A stretch of DNA of 34,089 bases from an uncultured Mycoplasmatota bacterium (GCA_900553835.1 USFF01000011.1:1-34089), one strand, 5' to 3'. Shown: positions 21,917-29,320, numbered from the stretch's first letter. The notes: generated by a model from the letters alone, not told the origin. Numbers and translations: made by a program.

Positions 21917-22467
21917 TAACATATGAAGATAAAGTAGCATTAAATGAAAATGCAGAAATTGCCGACATAAATAAGGTAACTGCTGGTGATATGAACCAAA
22001 TAAAACAAGTAGTAAATGGACAAAAACAAGAAATAGATACAAATAGTTTAAATATAGGAACATTATCTAGTTTAAATACTATCGATAAAAGTAGTATAGT
22101 AAATGCTATAAATGAAGTAAATATGATATTAGGAACTATAATAGAAAGTGGAAGTGATGAGAATGGAAGTTGGGTAAAATATAGTGATGGAACTATGATA
22201 TGTTATAAAAATAAAAGTTTCGGTGATATCTATATAGGTAGTGTATGGGGAAGTATGTATGAAAGTGCTAAGTTAGAAATTGGTGATTTCCCTCAACCTT
22301 TTGTCGGAAATTTTCCTAGTATATTTATAATGCCTTTGGGTGCATATCTAATAGAAAGAAACCAGAGTTTTAGTTTAACTTCATTTGGCTCATTTTGGGT
22401 AGTTAGACCAGACCAAGCAACTAGAAATGTACAAGTATCTTGTTTTGCTATAGGCAAATGGAAATGA
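21913..22467 (+). CDS. Tail fibre / receptor-binding protein A
   Basis: A 184-aa fibre. Residues 1-70 form a shared anchor region (ITYEDKVALNENAEIAD, then NIGTLSSLNT and SSIVNAINEVN), which also occurs in the next gene. The C-terminal 110 residues, from GSDENGSWVKYSDGTMICYK to VSCFAIGKWK, are a beta-rich tip of the kind found at the ends of Bacillota phage and prophage fibres. It starts at an ATG overlapping the stop of a G-tract leader peptide and follows GGGAGGTAACTT. Confidence 0.75.
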   Translation: MITYEDKVALNENAEIADINKVTAGDMNQIKQVVNGQKQEIDTNSLNIGTLSSLNTIDKSSIVNAINEVNMILGTIIESGSDENGSWVKYSDGTMICYKNKSFGDIYIGSVWGSMYESAKLEIGDFPQPFVGNFPSIFIMPLGAYLIERNQSFSLTSFGSFWVVRPDQATRNVQVSCFAIGKWK

Positions 22468-22490
22468 TATCATAAGTGAGAAATTAAATA

Positions 22491-23072
22491 ATGAAAAATA
22501 TGGCAAAAATAACATATGAAAATAAGGTAGCATTAAATGTTAATTCTGATATAGCAGATACAAATAAATGTAATGCTAGTGATTTAAATGAAATAAAAAA
22601 TGTAGTTAATACAAATGATGATAATACAACAACAAATACAAATGATATAGCAAATAATGCAACGAACATAGGAACATTATCAAGTTTGAATACTACTAAT
22701 AAAAGCAATTTAGTAAATGCAATAAATGAAGTAAATAATAAGTTTAATTACTCTACTAGTGAAAAAGTTATAGGCAAGTGGATAGATGAGAAACCCATTT
22801 ATTCGAAGATTGTAACTTTTGAAGTTGATAATAATAGTGATAAATTTATCAATTACAACATTGAAAATGTTGAGAACATTTGGATAGATGAAAGTGCTTC
22901 ATATATAATGAGCGACTCAGAGACATTACCAACCAATTGGTACTATTCGGCTTCGGATTGGTGTAGAACTTGGGCTAACAAAAATAGCGGAGAAATTAGA
23001 TTTAGGTCTCCAAGTACACTTGGAGCAAGAATTTGTTATGTTTGCTTAAAATATACAAAAACAACAGATTAA
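22491..23072 (+). CDS. Tail fibre / receptor-binding protein B, alternative tip
   Basis: A 193-aa paralogue of the preceding fibre in its first 80 residues (ITYENKVALNVNSDIAD, then NIGTLSSLNT and SNLVNAINEVN), with an unrelated tip (VIGKWIDEKPIYSKIV, ending ARICYVCLKYTKTTD). A DUF-like fibre tip beginning GKWIDEKPIY is common in Bacillota phages. Neither ATG 22491 nor ATG 22500 has a strong ribosome site, so it is likely expressed less than fibre A or by coupling. Confidence 0.75.
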   Translation: MKNMAKITYENKVALNVNSDIADTNKCNASDLNEIKNVVNTNDDNTTTNTNDIANNATNIGTLSSLNTTNKSNLVNAINEVNNKFNYSTSEKVIGKWIDEKPIYSKIVTFEVDNNSDKFINYNIENVENIWIDESASYIMSDSETLPTNWYYSASDWCRTWANKNSGEIRFRSPSTLGARICYVCLKYTKTTD

Positions 23073-23085
23073 AAAGGAGGAAAAT

Positions 23086-23292
23086 ATGAACGACACTATA
23101 ATAGTAGCACTAATATCGTTTCTGGGTACTTGTATAGGTTCTTTTGCTGGTATGAATTTAATCAAGTATAGAATTACTCAATTAGAAAAAAAGGTTGAGA
23201 AACATAATACTGTAATAGAAAGAACATATCGCTTAGAATATGATGTTAAGTATATAAATGAAGAAATTAGAGAATTGAAAGAGAGGTGTTAA
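23086..23292 (+). CDS. XhlA-like small membrane protein
   Basis: A 68-aa protein with one N-terminal membrane helix (IIVALISFLGTCIGSFAG) followed by a charged coiled coil (YRITQLEKKVEKHNTVIER and more). This is the layout of XhlA-type or holin-associated proteins that sit just before the holin and amidase in Bacillota phages. It follows AAAAGGAGGAAAAT. The membrane anchoring probably supports holin action; direct evidence for function is lacking. Confidence 0.75.
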   Translation: MNDTIIVALISFLGTCIGSFAGMNLIKYRITQLEKKVEKHNTVIERTYRLEYDVKYINEEIRELKERC

Positions 23293-23294
23293 GA

Positions 23295-23546
23295 ATGGAA
23301 TTAAGTACATTAATAAGTTTAGTAACTATCATAGTAACTTGGATATTAGGTGTGATATCAAAGAAACACACTAAATTAAATAATAAATTAATACCAATGC
23401 AGAATATTGCAGTTGGATTGATAGTTGCTATTATCGAGTGGATAGTAACTAAAGATTTCAAAGTTGCTATTGCTTTAAGTGGAATAATTGCAGGCGGAAC
23501 ATATGACATATTCCATAATTTAGAGAAATTAATAAAAGGAGAGTAG
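23295..23546 (+). CDS. Phage holin
   Basis: An 83-aa membrane protein with two hydrophobic helices: near residues 5-22 (LISLVTIIVTWILGVISK) and near 35-70 (NIAVGLIVAIIEWIV then IALSGIIAGGTYD). It ends with a charged tail (LEKLIKGE). Small size, position between the XhlA-like protein and the amidase, and the GIIAGGTYD segment are typical of phage holins of the phiLC3-like kind. ATG 23295 has GAGAGG 8 nt upstream. Confidence 0.85.
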   Translation: MELSTLISLVTIIVTWILGVISKKHTKLNNKLIPMQNIAVGLIVAIIEWIVTKDFKVAIALSGIIAGGTYDIFHNLEKLIKGE

Positions 23547-23551
23547 ATAAT

Positions 23552-24460
23552 ATGGTAAATATAATAAAAAAAATAGTACCAGAAAGCAAATGGGGTATAA
23601 AGTGTCCTTATGAAATGACACCAACTAGAATAGTAGTTCATAATACTGCTAATGATGCAAGTGCAAGAAATGAAATAGCATATATGACAAATAATGACTA
23701 TGAAACATCTTTTCATTATGCTGTTGATGACAAAGAAATAGTACAAGGAATTGAAGAAAATAGGAATGGCTGGCACGCTTCGGATGGAAATGGAAAAGGA
23801 AATAGAGAGGGTATAGCAATAGAAATATGTTATTCAAAATCTGGCGGAGATAGATTTATCAAAGCAGAACAAAATGCAGTAGATTTAATCGTTGACATAT
23901 TAAAAAGATATGATTGGGGAATTGATAAAGTAACAAAACACCAGGATTACACTAATAAATATTGCCCTCATAGAACATTAGATATGGGCTGGAATAGGTT
24001 CTTAAATATGATAAAGGCTAAATTAGAAGATAAACCTACTTCAAACGAAGTTAATGTTTATTATAGAGTTAAAACTCAAAAACATAATTGGCTTCCAGAA
24101 GTTAAAAATCTAGAAGATTATGCAGGTTGGGAGAACAGCCCTATAACTGGACTTGCTATTAGAGTAGATAAAGGTGGCATTAAATATAGGGTAACTACAG
24201 TAAGCGGCAAAACTTTAGGTTGGATAACTGGTTATGATATAAATGACTATATATCAGGTTGGGCTGGAAATGGAGAACCTATAGCATTAGTAGAAGCATA
24301 CTATTTCACACCAAATAATATTAGACCTTACCAATATGCTTACTACAAAGTAAATGATTATCCTTACCAAAAAGACTTAATCAAAGGAAATGGTTTTGAT
24401 GGCTTCGGTGGTGTCAAAGGAGTTCCAATGACAAAATTTCAAATTTATATTGGAAAATAA
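23552..24460 (+). CDS. N-acetylmuramoyl-L-alanine amidase (endolysin)
   Basis: A 302-aa lysin. Residues 1-155 form an amidase_2 domain with zinc ligands in VVHNTAN and in HQDYTNKYCPHR (the His of CPHR), plus SFHYAVDDKEIVQG and the ISY-like GIAIEICYSK segment. A C-terminal part (170-302) carries SH3-like or repeated binding elements: YYRVKTQKHNWLPEVKNL is a known cell-wall-binding opening. It cleaves the amide between the glycan and stem peptide once the holin opens the membrane. It follows AGGAGAGTAGATAAT and is the last structural-lysis gene. Confidence 0.92.
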   Translation: MVNIIKKIVPESKWGIKCPYEMTPTRIVVHNTANDASARNEIAYMTNNDYETSFHYAVDDKEIVQGIEENRNGWHASDGNGKGNREGIAIEICYSKSGGDRFIKAEQNAVDLIVDILKRYDWGIDKVTKHQDYTNKYCPHRTLDMGWNRFLNMIKAKLEDKPTSNEVNVYYRVKTQKHNWLPEVKNLEDYAGWENSPITGLAIRVDKGGIKYRVTTVSGKTLGWITGYDINDYISGWAGNGEPIALVEAYYFTPNNIRPYQYAYYKVNDYPYQKDLIKGNGFDGFGGVKGVPMTKFQIYIGK

Positions 24461-24478
24461 TCAGAATTATGTTATAAT
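24450..24478 (+). promoter_or_regulatory. Promoter of the HNH gene at 24537
   Basis: TTGGAA at 24450-24455, 17-bp spacer, TATAAT at 24473-24478 preceded by TGT (extended -10). It overlaps the 3' end of the amidase gene. Transcription should start near 24485, right at the base of the pseudoknot. Confidence 0.7.
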
Positions 24479-24485
24479 TAATTGA

Positions 24486-24529
24486 GGGGGAGTGCCGTAA
24501 TCACTCCCCTAATACTTTATTACGGGAGG
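24486..24529 (+). promoter_or_regulatory. H-type pseudoknot over a ribosome binding site
   Basis: Stem 1 is 24487-24494 with 24502-24509, 8 perfect base pairs. Its 7-nt loop (24495-24501, CCGTAAT) pairs perfectly with 24519-24525 (ATTACGG), and that downstream strand touches the Shine-Dalgarno GGGAGG (24524-24529). The result would be a compact pseudoknot that partly covers the start region of the HNH gene. The transcript would begin at its edge. It is more than a plain terminator, as no T-run follows stem 1. Confidence 0.7.
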
Positions 24530-24536
24530 TATTAAA

Positions 24537-25082
24537 ATGAAAAATGAAGTATGGAAAGATATTAGAGGATATGAAAAATATTATCAAATATCGAATTTAG
24601 GAAGAATTAGAAGAAAAGAAAGAAAAGTAGTATATAAAGATGGTAGAAAATATCATTATAAAACAAAACTGCTTGGTATCAGAAAAATAAAGAATGGATA
24701 CAAAACAACCGATTTAACAGTTGATAATAAAGTTAAAACAGTATATATACATAGGTTATTAGCAGAAAATTTCATAGCAAATCACAAAGGATTGCCTTGT
24801 ATAAATCACATTAATGGAAACAAAACAGATAATAGACTAGAAAATTTAGAGTGGTGTTCTTATGGTCACAATTTGCAACACGCTTATGATAATAATTTAA
24901 GGAAAAAGAACAAAAGAATATTACAATTTACTCTAGATGATAAATTTGTTAAGGAATGGAATTCTATGAACAAAGCACAAAAAGAATTGAAATTATTTCA
25001 TATAAAAGATGTATGTGATGGAAAAAGGAAAAAGTGTGGTGGTTATATATGGAGATATGCAGAGATAGAAAAAGTTGAATAA
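24537..25082 (+). CDS. NUMOD4-HNH homing endonuclease (second copy)
   Basis: A 181-aa homing endonuclease with the same layout as that at 8769. NUMOD4 is at the start (EVWKDIRGYEKYYQISNLGR). The HNH core is VYIHRLLAENF then PCINHINGNKTDNRLENLEW and CSYGHNLQHAY. The C-terminal DNA-binding repeat runs from FTLDDKFVKEWNSMNKAQKE to GGYIWRY. It stands after the lysis genes with its own promoter and a pseudoknot at its ribosome site. The two copies are diverged, so they are not a recent duplication. Confidence 0.9.
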   Translation: MKNEVWKDIRGYEKYYQISNLGRIRRKERKVVYKDGRKYHYKTKLLGIRKIKNGYKTTDLTVDNKVKTVYIHRLLAENFIANHKGLPCINHINGNKTDNRLENLEWCSYGHNLQHAYDNNLRKKNKRILQFTLDDKFVKEWNSMNKAQKELKLFHIKDVCDGKRKKCGGYIWRYAEIEKVE

Positions 25083-25395
25083 AGATGTTAAAATAATGCT
25101 TAAAATCTACAAAACAAAAGAAAGAGATTGGATGGGATATAAGATATATAGGAATACACCATTAACAAGGCATCACATATTTAAAAGGGTATATGGTGGG
25201 GCAAACGACATATCCAATTATGCTTTATTGATAGAACAATCTCATGAGGACTTGCATAAAATTGAAAAAATAGATTTACAAGCATATAATGAATTAAATA
25301 ATTTATTCAGACAATTAAATGAAAGTATGCAACCTCCAAATGAAGAATATTACCAAAATGTAGGTAAAATATTAAAAAGAGTTAAGAAAAAATAA
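25075..25395 (+). CDS. HNH-like small endonuclease domain protein
   Basis: About 106 aa. The motif LTRHHIFKRVYGGANDISN followed by SHEDLHKIE has the spacing of an HNH core (paired His, Asn, His). A role in cutting or packaging is possible. The start is unclear: TTG 25075 overlaps the preceding gene by 8 nt, and ATG 25096 has no clear ribosome site. The preceding HNH gene may have inserted just upstream and taken over the start. It ends inside an intrinsic terminator. Confidence 0.55.
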   Translation: MNKDVKIMLKIYKTKERDWMGYKIYRNTPLTRHHIFKRVYGGANDISNYALLIEQSHEDLHKIEKIDLQAYNELNNLFRQLNESMQPPNEEYYQNVGKILKRVKKK

Positions 25396-25407
25396 CTCTT
25401 TTTTTCT
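25378..25407 (+). terminator. Intrinsic terminator ending the late region
   Basis: Stem AGAGTTA (25378-25384) with TAACTCT (25393-25399), followed by a run of T with one C. It overlaps the stop of the gene before it and separates the late region from the early promoter at 25467. Confidence 0.75.
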
Positions 25408-25466
25408 TTATTTTATAAGGGTTTATAAAGAAAATGTAAAAAAATTAAAAAAGTTGTTAAAATGTA

Positions 25467-25495
25467 TTGACAAATGTATATACCTATGTTATAAT
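25467..25495 (+). promoter_or_regulatory. Early promoter (perfect consensus)
   Basis: TTGACA at 25467-25472, 17-bp spacer, TATAAT at 25490-25495 preceded by TGT (extended -10). It directs the small-gene early operon. Flanked upstream by the terminator at 25378, it is a strong candidate for the first phage transcript after infection. Confidence 0.85.
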
Positions 25496-25525
25496 TATAT
25501 TGTAATTAAGGAAAGGAGAACAAAA

Positions 25526-25657
25526 ATGGAAAAATTAACTAAAGAAGAAATTAATTTAATAATAACATTGTTAACAAGATTTCTTACAAAAGAAACTGGC
25601 AAATATGAAGAATTCATAATGGCAGATAATATAATTAGAAAATTGAGTGAGAACTAA
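25526..25657 (+). CDS. Small protein, 43 aa
   Basis: First gene of the early operon: 43 aa starting MEKLTKEEINLIITLLTRFL. It is helical and hydrophobic in part, with no clear membrane segment. ATG 25526 follows AAAGGAGAACAAAA; earlier in-frame starts lie between the -35 and -10 of the promoter and are rejected. Function unknown. Early position suggests takeover of the host, but nothing in the sequence shows this. Confidence 0.65.
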   Translation: MEKLTKEEINLIITLLTRFLTKETGKYEEFIMADNIIRKLSEN

Positions 25658-25702
25658 AAAAGTTCTCCTCAGTTAAAAAATATAAAAAGAAAGGTGATTA
25701 GA

Positions 25703-25855
25703 ATGAAAAGGGAAATTAAAAAAGTTGAAAAATTGATTAATAAAAAAGGTTATATACCAGTATTAAGTGGTAATGAAATAATATTTGTTATGAATAAGAT
25801 AACTGGTAAAGAATATACACCTAAGTATAGTTTAATGATAGGAGGTGAGGAATAA
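25703..25855 (+). CDS. Small basic protein, 50 aa
   Basis: 50-codon frame starting MKREIKKVEKLINKKGYIPV after AAAGGTGATTAG. Basic N-terminal helix, then a short beta-like part. Its TAA overlaps the ATG of the next gene (TAATG). Unknown function. Confidence 0.6.
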   Translation: MKREIKKVEKLINKKGYIPVLSGNEIIFVMNKITGKEYTPKYSLMIGGEE

Positions 25856-26052
25856 TGACAAGAGAAGAAATGCTAAAAGAATTAAGAAAAATTGAATTAG
25901 AAAGAATTGAAATGGATATGTATGGCGGAAAAAAAGAAGAATATATAAAATTATGTGAAAAAGAAAAAGAATTAAGAGAAAAATTATACAAGGAAGATTA
26001 TAGAGAAATAACAAACAATGAAGTTAGAGACTTCGTAAGAGTAGGATATTAA
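25855..26052 (+). CDS. Small charged helical protein, 65 aa
   Basis: 65-aa protein, almost all Glu, Lys, Arg and hydrophobics, so a helix or coiled coil (REEMLKELRKIELERIEMD). It starts at an overlap with the previous stop, with GGAGGTGAGG upstream. Unknown function. Confidence 0.65.
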   Translation: MTREEMLKELRKIELERIEMDMYGGKKEEYIKLCEKEKELREKLYKEDYREITNNEVRDFVRVGY

Positions 26053-26064
26053 GGAGGATAAATA

Positions 26065-26154
26065 ATGAAAAAGTTTTTAAAAGATAATAAAGGAGCAATT
26101 ATATTTTATATAGAATTAATTGTGATAACATTATTAGTAGTAAATAATTTATAG
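26065..26154 (+). CDS. Single-pass membrane peptide, 29 aa
   Basis: A 29-codon frame after AAGGAGGATAAATA. It has a short basic start (MKKFLKDNKG) and then one membrane segment (AIIFYIELIVITLLVVNNL). A clean ribosome site and spacing argue for a real gene. It may act on the membrane or with the lysozyme-like protein next to it, but this is inference. Confidence 0.55.
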   Translation: MKKFLKDNKGAIIFYIELIVITLLVVNNL

Positions 26155-26168
26155 AAAAGGAGAACAAA

Positions 26169-26825
26169 ATGAAAAAGAATAAAGAGGTAATGACAAGGAA
26201 AAGTTATAGAAGAAAAAAAGAAATAAATAAGGTTTGGGTTAAGGTTAAAAAAATTTTGATAATATTTTTCATAGGTTTTATGTGTGGACTTATATATAGT
26301 TATGTATTTATATGCTCAGACTTAATTGCAAAGGCAGAGACAAATGAAAACAAGAAAGTAATACAAATAGATCAAGAAGAAGAAAAGTCTCTTAAATCGC
26401 AAAAAAATGCCGAATTAGAGAGTTTAGAAAAAGTAGAAGAATTATCAAATGATTGTACTTTAGATGAAGTATCTTGCAAAATTAAGAAAGCAGCACAAGA
26501 TTATGGTGTTGATTGGAGACTAGCACTTGCTATAGTTCTACACGAAACAGATGATTATAAATCATATGTATTTAATTATAAAAATAATGTTGGTGGTTTA
26601 TGGAATGGTATGAAAGACGAGTTCTATAGTTATGACACATTAGATGCGGGAATAGATGCCTATATATCTAATTTAAAACACAATTATTATGATGAGGGTC
26701 GCACAACAATAGAAACTATACAACCTAAATATGCACCAATAGGAGCAAATAATGACCCTAATGATTTGAATAGCGACTGGATACCTGGTGTAACTAGAAA
26801 ATATAAAGAATTAGGAGGTAAATAA
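26169..26825 (+). CDS. Membrane-anchored lysozyme-like / glucosaminidase protein
   Basis: A 218-aa protein with a basic N-terminus (KSYRRKKEINK), one membrane helix at about residues 28-48 (ILIIFFIGFMCGLIYSYVFI), a charged linker, and an extracellular domain from about 100. The latter has DYGVDWRLALAIVLHETDDY, with the Glu of HETD as likely catalytic acid, then NNVGGLWNGM and YDTLDAGIDAYISNLK. This is the Bax/FlgJ-type glucosaminidase or lysozyme-like fold. It lies in the early operon, not with the lysis genes, so a role in exclusion, wall remodelling or DNA entry is possible. Confidence 0.75.
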   Translation: MKKNKEVMTRKSYRRKKEINKVWVKVKKILIIFFIGFMCGLIYSYVFICSDLIAKAETNENKKVIQIDQEEEKSLKSQKNAELESLEKVEELSNDCTLDEVSCKIKKAAQDYGVDWRLALAIVLHETDDYKSYVFNYKNNVGGLWNGMKDEFYSYDTLDAGIDAYISNLKHNYYDEGRTTIETIQPKYAPIGANNDPNDLNSDWIPGVTRKYKELGGK

Positions 26826-27097
26826 TGGAAGAGTTTAAATTACAATTCTACTTCAATTTATATAAGAATACTTCTATGGATAGTAGAAATGATTTCAGAG
26901 CAAAGTTTCATAAGAAACATGGGGAATTTGGTTATTTAAATGAATTGATAAGAATGATAGAAAACTATCAAATAAAAACATATGGTTGTACTTTACATGA
27001 GGAGAATAATAGCAGATTAAAGCAACAGACAAATGCCTACCTAAGAGGAAGAGAAAGAAAGAAATCAAATGGGAGGAGGTGGAGATATTATGAATAA
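26825..27097 (+). CDS. Hypothetical basic protein, 90 aa
   Basis: Helical and Lys/Arg-rich, with a very basic tail (RGRERKKSNGRRWRYYE) that could bind nucleic acid. Starts at the ATG overlapping the previous stop after AGGAGGTAA. Not recognised. Its end overlaps the next gene's ribosome site and start. Confidence 0.65.
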   Translation: MEEFKLQFYFNLYKNTSMDSRNDFRAKFHKKHGEFGYLNELIRMIENYQIKTYGCTLHEENNSRLKQQTNAYLRGRERKKSNGRRWRYYE

Positions 27098-27296
27098 TGT
27101 TTATATCAATTTAAAAGATATTAATAGTAGTGTATTAAATGATATATTTAAAAATCAAGATTTAGTATCTATCGAAGAGTTAATTGATAAATTAGAAGAT
27201 TATTATGCAGAAATAGAAAAACAACAAGAAAAAATTGATGATTTAAAAGAATATAGAAATCAATATTGTGAATTATATGACCAATATTGTAGATAG
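27090..27296 (+). CDS. Hypothetical coiled-coil protein, 68 aa
   Basis: 68 aa, beta-strand opening (NNVYINLKDINSS) then a heptad-rich helix (IEELIDKLEDYYAEIEKQQE). ATG 27090 follows GGGAGGAGGTGGAG; the frame's earlier ATG at 27069 lies before that site. Unknown function. Confidence 0.65.
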   Translation: MNNVYINLKDINSSVLNDIFKNQDLVSIEELIDKLEDYYAEIEKQQEKIDDLKEYRNQYCELYDQYCR

Positions 27297-27304
27297 GAGA
27301 GAAT

Positions 27305-27460
27305 ATGAGAAAGAAAACAAAAACAAAGGTATTAAATATTAGGCTTTCTGAATGGGAGTTTAATGAATTAGAAAGAGCAACAAGATTGACAGGACAAAGC
27401 AAAACATCATTCTTAATAATGGCTATGCTTGAAAAGATGCAAAGAATAGGAGGAAAATAA
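27305..27460 (+). CDS. Ribbon-helix-helix (Arc/CopG-like) regulator
   Basis: 51 aa with the ribbon-helix-helix pattern: a beta strand with basic and alternating residues (KTKVLNIRLSEWEFNEL), a helix with LERATRLTGQSKTSFL, and a second helix (IMAMLEKMQ). Such proteins bind operators as dimers. It follows AGGAGAGAAT and overlaps the next gene by one base. It is the smallest plausible transcription regulator of the early region. Confidence 0.75.
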   Translation: MRKKTKTKVLNIRLSEWEFNELERATRLTGQSKTSFLIMAMLEKMQRIGGK

Positions 27461-27726
27461 TGGAATACAATGTTAAATTAAGTAAAGAAAAAATAAATAT
27501 AAATGGTAAAGATTATGATATACCTAGAGAAGTAGCAGAGTTTATCATTTATGAAACAAGTACTAGAGATGATATAATTCAAACAAGAGATGTATATGAA
27601 AGAACTATAGATAAAGCAATAGAGTATATAAAAGAGTGTATTTCTTCACCTGATGAATATGAACAGTTTTTGACTACATATGAGACGAGTGAATTATTAG
27701 ATATATTAGAGGCGGTATTGAAATGA
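27460..27726 (+). CDS. Hypothetical protein, 88 aa
   Basis: Mixed protein: an N-terminal beta part (KINGKDYDIPREVAEFII-like) and a helical C-terminus. The segment resembles small proteins found beside phage methyltransferase or replication genes. Starts at an overlap with the previous stop behind AGGAGG, and its TGA overlaps the next ATG. Confidence 0.65.
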   Translation: MEYNVKLSKEKININGKDYDIPREVAEFIIYETSTRDDIIQTRDVYERTIDKAIEYIKECISSPDEYEQFLTTYETSELLDILEAVLK

Positions 27727-28004
27727 TAGAAAAAATATGTGATGAAATTGGCATTACATCTAACGAACTTATAATAAAATCATTACAAGAAGAAAATCAA
27801 AAATTAAAGGAACAACAAAAAGAATTTATAAGATGGTTAGAAGATAAAATATATAATATTGAGCCTAAAGGAACTGGTATAAACTATAATTGTGAATATG
27901 ATAGTGAAGATGATTATATAAATGCAATGGAGGAACAGTCTAAACTTATCACTTTAAAAAGAATTTTATCAGCATACAAAAAAATAATAGGAGATGATAG
28001 ATAA
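27723..28004 (+). CDS. Hypothetical coiled-coil protein, 93 aa
   Basis: The front (IGITSNELIIKSLQEENQKL then EQQKEFIRWLEDKI) is a coiled coil, followed by an acidic loop (YDSEDDYINAMEEQ). It resembles the coiled-coil protein at 33753, which has a similar leucine-zipper stretch. It ends at a 1-nt overlap with the methyltransferase gene, so the two are co-translated. Confidence 0.65.
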   Translation: MIEKICDEIGITSNELIIKSLQEENQKLKEQQKEFIRWLEDKIYNIEPKGTGINYNCEYDSEDDYINAMEEQSKLITLKRILSAYKKIIGDDR

Positions 28005-28816
28005 TGGAAGAATATTATAAAAACAATTTAGCAACTTTATATTGTGGTGATTGCGTTGAAATAATGGACTTATTAATAAAAAATAATGTTAAAGTTGATA
28101 AAGTAATAACTTCTCCTCCATATAATATCATTAGACCTAATTCTACCGATAGAGGATATGATGAATACAAAGATGGCATGGATAATAACGAATACATCGA
28201 ATGGACAATCAACATCTTTGAAAAATACAATAAGATTTTAAATCAAAATGGTTGTATAATTTATAATATGTCATATGGAACCGAAAATACTGAAGTAATG
28301 AATTTGACAATAGGCGAAATAATTAAAAAAACTGATTTTACATTGGCAGATATATTAATTTGGAAGAAAAATAATGCCACACCAAACAATGTATCTTCGA
28401 ATAAAATGACAAGAATTTGTGAATTTGTTTATGTTTTTTGCAAGCGTAATGAGTTCAATACCTTTACTTCTAATAAGAAAAAAATAGGTGAAAGAGAAGA
28501 TACCAAACAACCAATATACGAAAATATGTTTAATTTCTTTCAATCCTCTAATAATGACAATGCTACAGATTTAAATAAAGCAACTTTTTCCACAGAATTT
28601 GTAAAAAATATTATTGATAGATATATTAGAACATCAGATGTAGTTTTAGACAATTTTAGTGGAACAGGAACTACGCTTTATGCTTGTAGTTCAAGAAACA
28701 TAAAATCAATAGGAATAGAATTAAGCAAAAAACAATGTGAATATACCAAAGAGAGATTGAAAAAAGGTGTTCAGTTAGATATCTTTGCGGTAGAAGAAGT
28801 GGGAGGTGAACGCTAG
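28004..28816 (+). CDS. DNA methyltransferase (N4-C / N6-A type)
   Basis: A 270-aa beta-class amino methyltransferase. The catalytic motif SPPYN (residues 37-42) lies near the N-terminus, and the S-adenosylmethionine site VVLDNFSGTGTTLYA lies near residues 210-225, so the order is catalytic domain first. The last part has IGIELSKKQCEYTKERL. The S-P-P-Y form occurs in N4-cytosine and some N6-adenine enzymes. No restriction enzyme is next to it, so it is an orphan that could protect phage DNA from host restriction. Confidence 0.9.
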   Translation: MEEYYKNNLATLYCGDCVEIMDLLIKNNVKVDKVITSPPYNIIRPNSTDRGYDEYKDGMDNNEYIEWTINIFEKYNKILNQNGCIIYNMSYGTENTEVMNLTIGEIIKKTDFTLADILIWKKNNATPNNVSSNKMTRICEFVYVFCKRNEFNTFTSNKKKIGEREDTKQPIYENMFNFFQSSNNDNATDLNKATFSTEFVKNIIDRYIRTSDVVLDNFSGTGTTLYACSSRNIKSIGIELSKKQCEYTKERLKKGVQLDIFAVEEVGGER

Positions 28817-29280
28817 TGGAAGAGAAATTATTCCTATTTAACCCTTTTAATATAAAAAATACAAATGAAAAAGAACTTGCTAGTATGTATCAAGAAGTAT
28901 TTAAAAAAATTATAGATGAACCTAATTCAATGTATTTATATGCTCATAACATAGAGGTTTATTCTAATCTTAACTACATAATAGGAGAAGTAATAGCAAG
29001 GCTTACAAAAGACATAATTGAATTAAAAACACAAATAGAAATAGATAGAGCAGTAAGAACAACAGAGGAAAGGAAGAATTGGAACACCGAAAGAGATGGC
29101 AAAACACCTGCTATGGCTTATTTTGAGGCTCTAGGAACTCGTTTTTGCCAAGATGATATAAAGAGACTAGCAGACAAAGAATGCTCGTTAAAACGCTTTA
29201 AAAATGCTTATACAAGTACAGAAAACAAAATTAATGCTCTAAAAAAGAAAATGGAAAGTATAAAGTTTGAAGAATTTTAA
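28816..29280 (+). CDS. Hypothetical protein, 154 aa (GTG start)
   Basis: A helical, charged protein of 154 aa. GTG 28816 overlaps the previous TAG and follows GGGAGGTGAAC. The central segment YLYAHNIEVYSNLNYIIGEV and the later long coil (KRFKNAYTSTENKINALKK) suggest a structural or accessory role. Not recognised. The operon ends here, as a terminator-like stretch and a new promoter follow. Confidence 0.65.
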   Translation: MEEKLFLFNPFNIKNTNEKELASMYQEVFKKIIDEPNSMYLYAHNIEVYSNLNYIIGEVIARLTKDIIELKTQIEIDRAVRTTEERKNWNTERDGKTPAMAYFEALGTRFCQDDIKRLADKECSLKRFKNAYTSTENKINALKKKMESIKFEEF

Positions 29281-29291
29281 TTAAGGGGGAG

Positions 29292-29320
29292 ATATTAAAA
29301 AAATAATATTTCTTCTTTTT
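29292..29320 (+). terminator. Weak AT-only terminator before the replication operon
   Basis: ATATTA (29292-29297) pairs with TAATAT (29304-29309) and is followed by TTCTTCTTTTT. The stem has no G-C, so the call is weak, but the position between an operon end and a new promoter is suitable. Confidence 0.35.

Noticed and set aside
24487..24509. Plain intrinsic terminator after the amidase gene.
   Set aside because: The stem is strong but no T-run follows, and the loop pairs perfectly with the ribosome-site region.
25649..25667. Hairpin GAGAAC/GTTCTC across the stop of the first early gene, as a terminator.
   Set aside because: It is followed by CTCAG and A-rich sequence, not T, so it is more likely a weak mRNA stem.
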